Shown here: one piece after another, positions 1 through 10,894 of the stretch | Layout of the letters: each line of letters begins with the position of its first letter | Position numbering within the stretch: position 1 is the stretch's first letter | NCBI RefSeq assembly: GCF_032854445.1 | Contig: NC_088295.1 | Span: 42,397,385-42,461,384 of the forward strand | Source of the DNA: Liolophura sinensis | Lineage: Eukaryota; Mollusca; Polyplacophora; Chitonida; Chitonidae | Length of the DNA stretch: 64,000 nt | Reading direction: 5' to 3' | Notes under the pieces: generated by a model | The model's database searches: none | Told to the model about the DNA's origin: nothing | The model's input: the letters and a program-made list of their open reading frames with translations, nothing else | Position numbers and translations under genes: made by a program

Positions 1-1012
1 AAGTTTTGTTTGTCTTCTGTTTACTTTCAGGCTAACGGTTGGTTTGCATGTGGATGTACATCATCACAAACGATTGGATGCTTCTTGTGGTTATGGGATT
101 TTATATACATAAGACTTATTCTTCTTCTTTCATTCACGATTAAGTCTTCACACAATCTATTATCTCAAGTAAAATTTATCTTGAATAAAATAACAAAATG
201 TCCTATGCCAACATGCATGTCTCTCTCTGAAATAGGGAGATCCCAAAGCACACGTGCAGATGGCCAGGCGCTTCCGTTTCCCCCCACCATTATTCTGGCC
301 GTGGAATAAGTTAAAATATTTTTGTGTTCGGCGAAAAGACTAATCCAATAAATAAATAAAATAGATTAATCAAAGCAAACGATTTATTGATATGTAGTGA
401 ACCGCTCCGCTAGTCATAATCAATAATATATCAACACTGGATAATTTGTATCGTAATAAAATATCAAATCGACACTATATAGAAAAGACAAAAACAACAT
501 ATCAAGCACTTGAGGTATCTATAGTGCACGGATCTATTATAAGAAGAAAACGATAGATCAAATGGACATCCATAAAATTCTCTATTTTGTTAAGAGATTT
601 AAACAAGACATAGTCCAGGTTACAAATAGTTAATCTAAACAACCCATATACGGAGAAGACTGTTGACCTATAAAGGCCAATTCTATGCTATTGCTCCTCA
701 AGCAATTTAGACAAATCTGACTAAATATCATCCATTTATTTTACAATTTTTACATTGACATACAATCTGTCTGAATGATCATCTGATCATTGGTTCTCCA
801 GTTCCCCATCATTACGTGGGTTTAAAGGAAGAACTCGTGTCCGGTTACCTATGAACTTGGCATGCGTAGAACATGCTGTGGTCAAGTTTGGCAGGATCAA
901 AAGTTTGTGACGTAAAACATATGTTCTTGGGCATACAGTTCACTCAAAATTGTTCTGATGTTTGAACTCTAAGTATTTGGTAGATATAGGGTAAAGCGTA
1001 AGGTTGTTTCAT
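1..1012. other. Intergenic, nothing recognised
   Basis: AT-rich DNA with frequent stops in all frames. The only ORF (10-309, +) has no recognisable domain and no bias that would suggest a protein. I see no RNA gene or repeat array here. Confidence 0.5.
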
Positions 1013-1019
1013 CACTGGA

Positions 1020-1338
1020 GTGAGTGCTTGGGGTTTAACGTCGTACTCAACAATTTTTCAGTCACTTGACGACAAAGGAGTCCTTAGGGTGTATGTAATG
1101 TGCCTCCTTGTTGCAGGACGGATTTCCACCCCTCTTTTATCTAGTGCTGCTTCACTGAGACGACTTACTGAAGGTAAGTAAGCCTCCCCGCCCGAACCAT
1201 TATACTGGTACGGGTCAACCAATCTTTGCACTATCCCCTTCATGCTGAACGCTAAGCGAGGAGTTACAACTTCCTCTTTTAAAGTCTTAGGTGTGACTCG
1301 ACCCAGGATTGATCTTGGATCTACCGCTTCCGATCATA
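1020..1338 (-). mobile_element. tRNA-derived SINE (CACT-tail family), 5'-truncated
   Basis: Read on the minus strand, this matches almost base for base the complete SINE at 48415-48786: the body with AAGAGGAAGTTGTAACTCC, the GTCAACC-type central part and the 3' end GTTGAGTACGACGTTAAACC. The tRNA-like head is broken off just after the B-box region. ACTGGAG lies at about 1013 and again at about 1340 and may be the remains of a target-site duplication. The small ORF inside is a by-product of the repeat. The family assignment rests on the internal comparison, so it is solid; the exact ends are not. Confidence 0.8.
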
Positions 1339-3009
1339 TGACTGGAGAATGTGCGAAGACATGTTTTATCTGAACTCTTTTCACTGTTTTTCACCCAGTT
1401 TTAAATGTATATCTCATACTTTTACGAAACCACCATGGCATTTTTTGCAAGACATTATAAGCAGGATTAAGTTCAACACCTTACTGTAGGCCTACGCTAA
1501 GGTTTTTAGCATATGCAGAAGATATGCAGTTTATTTAGATGTTCACACGTGTCTTATTAAAACATAAAACAATTTCCGTTTGGTTGAAAATGGCAAGTGG
1601 TTCCATGGCGCTCGGAGGCATATAAGATACTTACTTTTACGTGGAGAGATAGAATTAAATCCTAACTGAGGTAAATTAACACGAGGCCGGTCACGTGTGA
1701 ACATTTGACAATTATCACACTGTCGACGCTTCTATGGATTTACTCTGTATGCTGTAGTATTTATATTTAGAAAACTGACTCCAAAATGGCTTAAAGCTAG
1801 GGAATAACTATTATCAGCAAAATCTCTGACAATTTTGGCAAATTCTCAGCGAGATTTATTTTTCTTTGTTAAACCTCTCCAGGCGACGTCACTCAATTTA
1901 GGGGTTAACTCGACAGCCAGAAATTCATCTCGTGTAGCCCAAAGGTTTTCGTGTGATCAAAATTATAGAGAAATTACATCTTGTGATTCCGGAATTGAAA
2001 CAAGTATTGGATTTATATAAGAATAATTTATGTTTCAATTATATTGGGATGATAAGAAATTTCTAATAGTAAAGTCATAAAAATTGTTTGGCAATAATTG
2101 ATTGTAACGTCTTAGCAGTTGTTTAATGTTTTCAAGGACACAGATATACGCTGACCTTTATAGCCTCTAAGGCGCCATTCAGTGGCCTCTCTTCCCCACA
2201 CGCACCCGCATCTTTTCCCGGAACTGAGTTTTTGAAAAAGGCCAACACGAATCAATTAACAAATGAACAAATAAATGTTGACTTTGTTCTAAGCATATCA
2301 TCCCGCCTGGAATGAGCAATGTAATTTCTTACAGGAACTGCGCAGCAAGTTCGAATGTCGTATCAGTTCTTCAAATCTATTAATTAAAATATAACAAACA
2401 TAAAACCGGCTATTAAAACATATTGTCCCTGTTTAATTGAATGTTTACAAGCAAAGTAATTCTTAAATAATCTTTTAGAGAAACACATTTTTTTTTAAAG
2501 TATTCCAAAGCGCAGAGATTCTTCTCCGCGATTTATTTACCGGGTAATTCATCCCGGTAGAACTCGGCTTACTAAGGACAACAGTGACGATTGACTGAGC
2601 CATTACTGAAACAGTTTCATCCGGTATCACCGCTTTCTGCGTTTCTTTCACTTTATGTCATTTCTAGTAAATAACATATTACGAGATCATTTCAGTTTAG
2701 CATATCAACATAAATATAAAAGTAGTTTCCAAATTTTTTTGATTCCGTTTATGCAAACAACGAAGTTCATCAGCCTTCTTCAACAGTCAAGCTTAAAACA
2801 GAGATATTTACGGCTGCGTCTGTCCACGTAACGAGGTGCCGTGCATACACAGATGACGCTTATTGGTGTTCACCTGTGAACATCACTTAAATATCACTTA
2901 AGGTGGTTTTCCAAGCTGAAATTGTGATCACCAAATGAAACATTTTGCTTCTTGGGCAAGATGTATATACGAAAAGCTGAACTGAAAGTTATATCAAGGA
3001 ATTGGTTTT
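1339..3009. other. Intergenic, nothing recognised
   Basis: AT-rich, no long ORF, no domain. The ORF at 1835-2020 has no support. Confidence 0.45.
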
Positions 3010-3348
3010 CTATCCTGCATATCGGACATGTACACCATGCATAGGTAGTTGAGTGGTAACCCTATTCTATCCTGCATATCGGACATGTACACCATGCATA
3101 GGTAGTTGAGTGGTAACCCTATTCTATCCTGCATATCGGACATGTACACCATACATAGGTAGTTGAGTGGTAACCCTATTCTCTCCTGCATATCGGACAT
3201 GTACACCATACATAGGTAGTTGAGTGGTAACCCTATTCTATCCTGCATATCGGACATGTACACCATGCATAGGTAGCTGAGTGGTCACCCTATTCTATCC
3301 TGCATATCGGACATGTACACCATACATAGGTAGTTGAGTGGTAACCCT
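3010..3348. repeat. 57-bp tandem repeat, 6 copies
   Basis: Six near-identical copies begin at 3010, 3067, 3124, 3181, 3238 and 3295, so the period is exactly 57 bp. Each unit carries CTATCCTGCATATCGGACAT and GGTAGTTGAGTGGTAACC. Copies differ by one or two bases, which points to recent expansion. Because 57 is 19 codons, the minus strand stays open through five units (a 19-residue repeat starting MVYMSDMQ). There is no sign of a gene around it, so I treat the ORF as a by-product. Confidence 0.95.
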
Positions 3349-4829
3349 GTAACTATGACTAGAGACGATTACATTTGAATTTTTACCACCAGAGCTGTAG
3401 CATTAAGACAGGTGTTAAGGCAAGGGAAACTTGAAGTTCAGTGACGTAATATAAATGACAAAGTTTATTCAAAACTCTCCGATTTATGATTTGTCCTCCA
3501 TTACTTTATCTCCTATAAAATGAGCACGCTTTGTTAAAAATTCTTTCGTCCTGAAAGAGAAGAACCACAATGGCCGTTTTGGTAATATATCACATCGTCC
3601 TTCAGTTTATGAACATTTAATAGAAACAAGGAAAACACTATGGAAAGACAACTTCATTAAGTAACAGAATATTTAAAGTGTCAGCAAGCTTTGGGGTCAG
3701 ACTATTACATACAAAACATCTTGTAGAATTCATCGTATTTGTACAGCGTCAGTTGTGGCGGCTTTTGGTGCCCTTTTGGGACATAACAGGCATTTTACAT
3801 TGATCGGGCAATATTCCCGCTTTAATCCTAACTTTACGATATAGGATTTGTTCTACATGTCTTATTTTTAAAAAACAGACTCTTTCTGTGATCAAAGCTA
3901 GCGAGATGTTTCACGGGAGCTAAAATTATGACTCCCAAATGGTTTAAACTGAAGAATAGCTATTATCCTACAACATCTCTAACAATTTTGGTAAAACCTT
4001 CAAAAGATTTATTGCCCGTGGCGAAATTCCCAAAGCGCCTGTTCTCGATTTTGTTGGATAGCACCACGACCAGTAATCCCAATTTGTATATCTCCATGCC
4101 TTATTCTAGCCAAAATATAGAGCGATTACACTCTTCTTGCAAGTAAATCATTGGCAATGTTTCTTATAAAGAATACGACAAAAAACACTCTGTACACGAC
4201 TGTTTGTTCAAAAGCTTACACGCTTTCGAAAGTAACTCCTTCCATCTTCAGGTAAGTGACAGCTGCAAGGTGGTACATGCTATGGAGGACTACAGACAAA
4301 GTAAGGGTATATACTAATGCAAATTTAAGGGCATGGCACCGCCAAGTACTGAATAGGAACAGTGGTGTTGAGGAAAGCATGTTATTGAGAGAGGCCTTGT
4401 GTTTGATGGTAAGTACGGATTATGTTATTCTGACTTTGGAGTCAGTGGAATTGTGAGCAAGAATTTTATATGTAAGGTTAAAAGGATTGTGGCCTTTCAA
4501 CGGACACCGACAGCAGAGCTACAAATATGATGTTCAAAGAATCTATCCTGGGTGTGTTTTGCCTATGTAGCTCGCAGAGCATTCACCACAACATATTCTA
4601 TATACATCTGTGAATTTTTTGTTATTGTTCACAATCCTCTCTGTCCATGTAGGAAGGTGGTTTTGTCGTTTTCTTGATAACATTGTGAAACCAACCCACA
4701 CTCGTATCTACCCAACTCATTAGACGATTAGGTTCTTATGCCATTCGTCACTCATGCTTCAGTTCTACTGGAATTGCAACAGATTTAAAGCTGCAATTTT
4801 CAGATGATTTTTATGAAAGCTCATTAATA
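3349..4829. other. Intergenic, nothing recognised
   Basis: No domain or conserved exon seen. Short ORFs at 3928-4146 and 4256-4456 (+) lack supporting splice structure or recognisable sequence. Confidence 0.4.
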
Positions 4830-4834
4830 ACATA

Positions 4835-5680
4835 TGTTACGACCCAAACTGTCTGTATTACAAAGAGATGGCTTCTTCGAAATACACGACAGTTTAGCCG
4901 CACAAAAAAGTAACCAAAACCAGCAGATTTTATTTTTCAACAATTTATTAGGTTTAACAAGAACAGATAACAAGACTTATACAAATACTAAAGTACTGAA
5001 GTTTAACAAGAAGGATAGCAATATCTATACAAATACTAAAGTACTTACATGTACAACGGTGTCAAGTCCAAACGGACGCATATATTCCACAATGCTGAAA
5101 ACCACAAAGGCACAAATAAGAGGGAAAATCCACAGTATAACTGAGTGTATGACGAAATATACACAAAATTCCACAGACAGGGTCTGTGTACTAATAAGCA
5201 CTGTGTACACAAGAGCAGAAATTAAATATACAAGTTCAGACTGAACAAGTGCTCGGTGGAGATATGATATAACAAAGCCAGAGGCTATAAAGACACCAAA
5301 ATTCAGCACAAAAGGCCTACTAAAGTAATACGCAGTGAAAGTATCCAAAACTCTCAATTCTCCTTTCTCTCCCTCGACCTGCTTTCATAGGTCTTATATA
5401 GACTGGTGGAATTTTCTAGAATAAGAAAACTCCTGAACACTTGTTGTAAACAAACAGGCCCCGAACTGAGCGTATTCTGGAACATTCTAAGGCAGAGGCA
5501 GACAGCAGGCCCTGAACTCAGCATATGTAAACAGTGGCTAGCTGAATTTAGAAGCTGACGGCAGTCGTTCACATAACACATAATTCTGAAGGTTCTAAGA
5601 TTATCTAGTCCATATCTAGCCTGTATCTAGCCTGTATCTAGCCTATATCCTATATCACAATAATGGTGTGACATCTTACA
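4835..5680 (-). mobile_element. Probable solo LTR of a retrotransposon
   Basis: The segment is bounded by TGTTACGACCC on the left and CATCTTACA on the right, so in the minus orientation it reads TGTAAG...GTAACA with the TG...CA ends typical of LTRs. The five bases outside are ACATA and GCATA, a 4/5 match to a target-site duplication. Inside, on the minus strand, a TATA-like box (CTATATAAGACC, about 5387-5406) is placed as in an LTR promoter, followed by an A/G-rich stretch. Short CTAGCCTGTAT repeats lie near the right end. The overlapping ORFs on both strands (4834-5244 and 5025-5357) are then by-products. No internal gag/pol is present, hence solo. The right end could alternatively be at 5673 (GTGTGACA). 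Confidence 0.5.
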
Positions 5681-5685
5681 GCATA

Positions 5686-7600
5686 TACTACTTACTAGCC
5701 ACAACAGACATGTAGGTTAAAAAGAAATCATGACATCGTAGGGAATGTGTGAAAATATTCGAGATTTCACCCATATACTTCATATACTTTATACGTATTT
5801 ACTTATACACAAAGGTTCTACTTCCATAATTCTAATCCAACTTGTCCGGATTAAAAAGACAAACAACAAACAATGATCTTTGTGCGTTCAATGGCTCCAA
5901 ATCGTGCGCATTTCAAAATCTTTATCACGGTTAAAGAGACCATACCGGAGATGTTTGGTAAAACATATTATCTTTAATCAAATGAAGATTTCTTTATTTT
6001 CTAAGTAAAGGCAAATTATTGTGCTTCAAAAAATAAAGAAAGTCAAATTTATAAAATGTTGTAAATCATTAGGCTATTTATTTTGCGCATTTTATTACAG
6101 ATTTTGAACGGTAACGTGGCTGATATTTTATGAAAGGTAATTAAGGCTATTCTAAAATAGTGACAAAACTTTGATTGGATTTGCGCTGTAGATTTTTTCC
6201 GAAATCTCTTCGGTGTTTTTCTCTGCCAGAACAAGAGGAACACTATCTCCAAAAGTAACAACAACAACGCCATACCCCCAAGAGATGTTCGTCACAGCTA
6301 CATACTACCCATATTGTGTATTTTACACACGTCTCCCACGGCGGGTAGTTAAATAAGTTCTGAGACGACAAGCAATCATCCTTGCATCTGAACATTTTCC
6401 CAGATCAGATGAGTACATATCTAGCGAGGGATATATCCATGCAGCTGTACAATTACTCTACAGATTCTTACTGATAACTCCCTCTGTAATTTGTCGCCTA
6501 ATGCAATAAATGACCGCTGGTATTTTCATAACGATGCCGTGGGGAAAATTGCAAGGTAGATTTTATGCCGAGGTTGAGAGTTCGCATTGATACCAATATC
6601 AGATACAGACACTGATCATACAGATAATGCATATCACGCGGATACTGGGACTGCACTGATTTTTACCAGGACCTGGTGTCTGGATTCAAATTGCGCGCCC
6701 AGCGGTCTCTAAAGTTCACCACATTGGTATGAGAAGGGAGTAATCACTAAAGTATAAATAAGGGCAGTTTTTGAGATTAAGTTACGTGTATTAAGTGGGT
6801 CAACTGAAAGTCTTAGTGTGTGCCTTCTTCCAAAACAATTCATTTTTAGCGCCACAAGCACAATTACAGAGAAACCCTATACAAATTTTCAAACTTTAAA
6901 TCGACCATAAACGCCACATTTGGGATATATTAAATAATGAAAACGTTATTTAAATTTTACTGGAGACTAGGAAACATTAGTCACGAAGAGGAGAACTGTT
7001 TTGAAATTTGCTTCTTGCTCTGTATTCTGCTGTCTATTGAGTTTTTACCCAGCTGATATGAACCCGTTCTTTCTCACAGGAATACAAAATGAGAGATCTG
7101 ATTGGATTAGAGCAAACCAGTTTGTCTTCTTCAAAGAAGTTACGCGCACCTGGAACTGAATGGGGGGTTTGGGGAAACAGAAATGCCAAGCAAACTGAAA
7201 TCAGAGGCAGATTCCTACTTGTGTTGTAGATTTTTCCACAAGAACTAATCATTTATTTAATGTTCGCCTTCCTTTCATTCTATTTGATCAACCTGGTTTA
7301 AAGCAACCATCGGTCATTTTGAAGAAAAAAACTCTCGGCGACAGCGAATGGTTCTTTAGCTTGGGTTACGGAAGATTGATTTCGGGAATATCTGTCCAAA
7401 ACGAGGCTATAATGATTAAAGACAAAATCTGTCTCAATTTAAAGACTATCCTGACCAATGGATTTATTTCCTTACGTACGAAACTGGCGGTGCCCTATAC
7501 CTTAGTTTGTCAGACAGCATTGAAACCAGCTACTCTCTGTTATTTCAACACATTCCTTCTTTGAAGACCACATAACCTTGCCTGGATCATTACGGATATT
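5686..7600. other. Intergenic, nothing recognised
   Basis: AT-rich with no conserved exon that I can recognise. The ORFs at 6049-6273 (-), 7034-7252 (-) and 7319-7564 (+) are short and featureless. Confidence 0.4.
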
Positions 7601-7734
7601 TCTCTTTTAATTACGATCTGTGCTTTTTTTCGGAAAGTTCAAGCTGCAAATGGGCTGTGGAATATTTAAAACTGGTCGTTAAAAAAAAGATCCCGGTTAA
7701 GCTTAAGGTCAGGAATTCGCAGGTTTCCCCGCTC

Positions 7735-7815
7735 TCGCTGTTCATGGAGTCTTGGTGACAAAAGGGATCGCCGACGCTCACGTGGCCGTTTTCACAGTCC
7801 AAGGAAACGTTCGTT
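7735..7815. repeat. Interspersed segment, second copy at 29335-29412
   Basis: GAGTCTTGGTGACAA followed by similar GACGAC/CACTCGCATGG-type sequence recurs at about 29344. On the minus strand both copies can be read as peptide containing SCHQDS or FCHQDS. The 87-residue ORF at 7611-7874 (-) includes it. It may be an old transposon piece or a decayed exon pair; I do not recognise the family. Confidence 0.4.
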
Positions 7816-7879
7816 GAAGGCACTGACACGTCAAAAATTAGCGGGATAGTAGAAACACGAAAATCGATCACCACGATAG

Positions 7880-9290
7880 TTTACATGCAGCCGTATTCGC
7901 ACTACGATGTATCAAGCATATACTTATACTGCATGCAGTCGGTGTAAGGTCAGCCGATAACATTGTGTCTAACAAATGCTATATAATAGGCTTAATAGCA
8001 ATGTAGATTAGGAGCAAGTAATTTTCTCTCTATATAGAGAGCAACAGAGATGAGTTTATCACACGTTACTCGTGAATGTATTTACAAGAATAAATGCATC
8101 TATGTAAAGCCCCATATCCCCAATGAGAATGGTTATCAGACCCAATCCTATCCTTTGCGAGCATGTCAGTATGCAAAGTAATTCTTAACCTGAAAGTAAA
8201 TATACGCAAACAAAGCTTTTAAAGAAACAATAATTTCAAATCACGAAATACAATAATTATGGTCATGCATGTGGTCTTATTTCCGCAGATGAAGCACGAT
8301 TTACTGGCGACTTCCATTTCACTAGTTTGTAATATCATCACGCCATTTTTCACTTCCTCCCAGCAATGCTTTAACCTGCTCACATTTCCCTTAATTTCTG
8401 TTAAAGGCCTATGAAAATATAAACGATACCCTGTCTTTCTTGTTTATTACAATTTTATATAATCAATGATTTATACATGAAACGATTTTGCTTTGAGCTC
8501 TAGTTGGTCCTGGCTAGCATTTTTTTTTCAACTGAAAACTAATCCTCTCTTGGCTTAACAGTGCGCTATCAGTGTATTACGTACGATAGGGAGTGACATT
8601 TAGGACACTCCACGGACTGTTACATATAATTCGGCACTATTAACAAGATTTGTTTCTGTTCTGCTTTCTGGCTTTCGAACAACAGTGTATACACTCATTT
8701 TATTTCATGAAAACAAGTGTTATTCACAGCGACATTTTGATTCCGTGCTTTTTGGCCTCTTGCACCTGAGTGTTGCTTTAATTTCTTGATCGTCGATATT
8801 CAAATTGGTCGATCTTCTTATGAGAGATAAAACATTTACCTTAAATAAACTGCCGTGTGTGTAAAATATTTAAAACACGGTCCATAAACTCATTCTGGAA
8901 TTTGGTGTTGAGAAAATGGTCAAACGATATGTTTCGTAACTCGGCATTTACAATTCGGAAACTGTATGGTTTTCCCGCCTATCGTGTGTCATGGGAGATA
9001 GTGATCAACTTGAAATGAAGTTATAATTGCTACAGTTGCAATTTCACGACTGGCCTTATCTGATCTGAGATAAAAATAGCAAGATATCACAGAGAGAAGG
9101 GCCTTAATATTCCAGTCATGTCAGTATAATTTCCACAAAGTATTTATCTGAAGAAAATCTAATTGTCGAGATGCTGCTTTATCTTCTGTAACCTATGAAT
9201 AAATTGGCCCGAACTATTTTGTTTTCTTTGCCCGCTTCGCACTATAAATTTAACTGTTTCTTTCTCTATGCATAATAAGTAAGGGGAGGC
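7880..9290. other. Intergenic, nothing recognised
   Basis: AT-rich sequence up to the left terminal repeat of the virus-like element. Nothing gene-like seen. Confidence 0.4.
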
Positions 9291-9292
9291 AA

Positions 9293-9716
9293 TGCAGAGG
9301 CAATGTAGAGGCAACGGCACGGAATGACTGACATTTGTCAAATCGTGAAGAATCAATAAACAAATAAATGAATGGAATAATCATAGAATAACCATCACGA
9401 CTTACATTTTGCAGAAAGTACTTCACGCGAGGCGCCCCCACGGACCAATGAGCGCAGCTCCTTCAGCTCTTTCACGCCAAAACTGACCAATGGGTGAGCT
9501 CAATTTCGCGCCAAAACTGACTCATGGGCGGGCGTGACATCATCCACGAGAGCAGCTCCTACAGCTCCGTTTCGCACTAAAAGTGACCAATGGGTCAGCT
9601 TTCGATGAGGTCCTCGCTGCGTCGTCCAATGAGCGAGGAGGATGAGGGAGTCGTGCTCGAGAAGGGAGCAAAATAATATTGTATAGTATAACGTTGTATA
9701 GTATAACATTGTAAAG
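9293..9716 (+). repeat. Left terminal inverted repeat of the Polinton-like element
   Basis: Reverse complement of 21590-22062 over nearly its whole length, for example GGCGCCCCCACGGACCAATG here against CATTGGTCCGTGGGGGCGCC at 21915-21934. The right copy carries an extra block of about 50 bp (about 21705-21755). The inner part ends in TATAGTATAAC repeats. It includes three E2F-like boxes (9470-9482, 9504-9516, 9570-9582), four CCAAT boxes and GTGACATCA. Confidence 0.85.
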
Positions 9717-9779
9717 CCCTCAACGCGTTCGACCAATAGATGGCATCGATCCTCCACGACACGACTCTCTCGGAGGATG

Positions 9780-10236
9780 AGAAAATACAGCAGTAACACC
9801 TCACGCTTCAACGGTACCGTGCGTTTCAAGATCAATACCAAGAAAAAATCTCCTACCACATCACGGTTTCTGCCCGCCCTGTCTCGCCCTCCTGCTCCTC
9901 CTCCTGCTCCTGCTCCTCCTACCAAAACCACTACCACCAAGGCCACTACCACCACACCGCACTGTGGCATGTTCCTGCAACGACATCACCTGCTGAACAA
10001 CGTGAGCATTCGCATCCGCCTCACCTCGTCTAAGAACGCGTTTGCCTTGATGTCCGTTGAGGAGGGTCCAGACTACGAGAGCTGCTTGTTTCATCTTGAC
10101 CCCCAACCTCCACGTCGATCACCAACTGAACCTGGTCCAAAAAGGAGATTTGCTCCTGGAGATGTGGTTTGCCAGGCTACTACCAGAAACCATTAACGTG
10201 GTGTGCTACGCCGAATTCAGGACACGGTGTAATTGC
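9780..10236 (+). pseudogene. Capsid-type protein remnant of the Polinton-like element
   Basis: The frame starting at about 9777 has a basic, then proline/threonine-rich head of unknown kind. It then reaches LLNNVSIRIRLTSSKN and AFALMS at about 9990-10050, which I recognise from capsid-type proteins of these elements (often annotated as F54H12.2-like). A little downstream, in another frame, the stretch with LLPETINVVCYAEF (about 10165-10220) looks like the C-terminal end of the same family. The middle is therefore missing: what should be several hundred residues is cut to about 140 codons, with frame changes. It sits directly upstream of the protease remnant in the same direction. The family call is from memory and moderate; the state as a broken remnant is clear. 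Confidence 0.5.
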
Positions 10237-10619
10237 GACGTGTGCTACATGCGGATGTGTTTACCCGCGCCGTGCTGGGGGACCACCTCCCTCACCAAGT
10301 GACCAACACACCCTGGGCCTGCGTCATCAACACAGGCAGGTGCCTCCGCCCGGGACAACATTGGGTAGCCGTCTTCATGGACGTGTGCCCAGACCCACCC
10401 CATCACTTCAGGAGAATACCTTGATTCGTACGGATTCCCACCCCTCCACACTGATATCACCGCTTGGGTCAACGGGAGGACACACCACTGGACGTGGAAT
10501 GATCGGCGGCTGCAGAGTCTGGACAGGGCCGTGTATGGACAACATTGCGTGTACTGCTTAACACAGCGGGCTCGAGATCGCCCCATGGACGCTACTGTAC
10601 ATACTGTGGAAACGACTTA
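10237..10619 (+). pseudogene. Adenain-like cysteine protease remnant (PRO)
   Basis: In other elements of this class the product is a capsid-maturation protease of the adenovirus-protease/Ulp1 fold. The frame at 10233-10424 contains VINTGRC and GQHWVAVFMDV with the expected catalytic His. In the next frame come SYGFPP, then HHWTWNDRRLQ and GQHCVYCL with the expected catalytic Cys, ending at a stop near 10618. The two halves are out of frame around 10410-10430, so the gene is broken. Length and motif spacing fit a protease of roughly 130 or more residues. An AATAAA lies at 10682. It converges with the polymerase remnant on the other strand. Confidence 0.7.
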
Positions 10620-10681
10620 ATGGTGTTCGATTTGGGGTCCAGCCCCCGTTTTTTATCACTCCACCAGCCAGTGGGCTGTAA

Positions 10682-10687
10682 AATAAA
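10682..10687 (+). terminator. AATAAA polyadenylation signal downstream of PRO
   Basis: AATAAA follows the protease remnant by about 60 bp, in the gap between the two convergent element genes. Confidence 0.35.
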
Positions 10688-10894
10688 AAAAAACGTTCTT
10701 TCCATGCTTTTTTCTTTCCTATTCGACATGTTACGAAATAAAAATGAATAAAGAGAAAATGACACTCGCACACAGTGGTGTTTTGACTTTCATTTTTAGC
10801 CCTCAACGGCTACACATTAGAAGGGCATGGTATATAACCGTCGGGGATAGTCCGGTCAAATATCCAGGAAGGTGGTGCTCACACCGTCCGGCAG

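Noticed and set aside
2994-3266. 90-residue minus-strand ORF
   Set aside because: It consists entirely of the 57-bp tandem repeat and has no gene context.
4834-5357. Overlapping ORFs of 136 (+) and 110 (-) residues
   Set aside because: Both lie inside the probable solo LTR, oppose each other and carry no domain.
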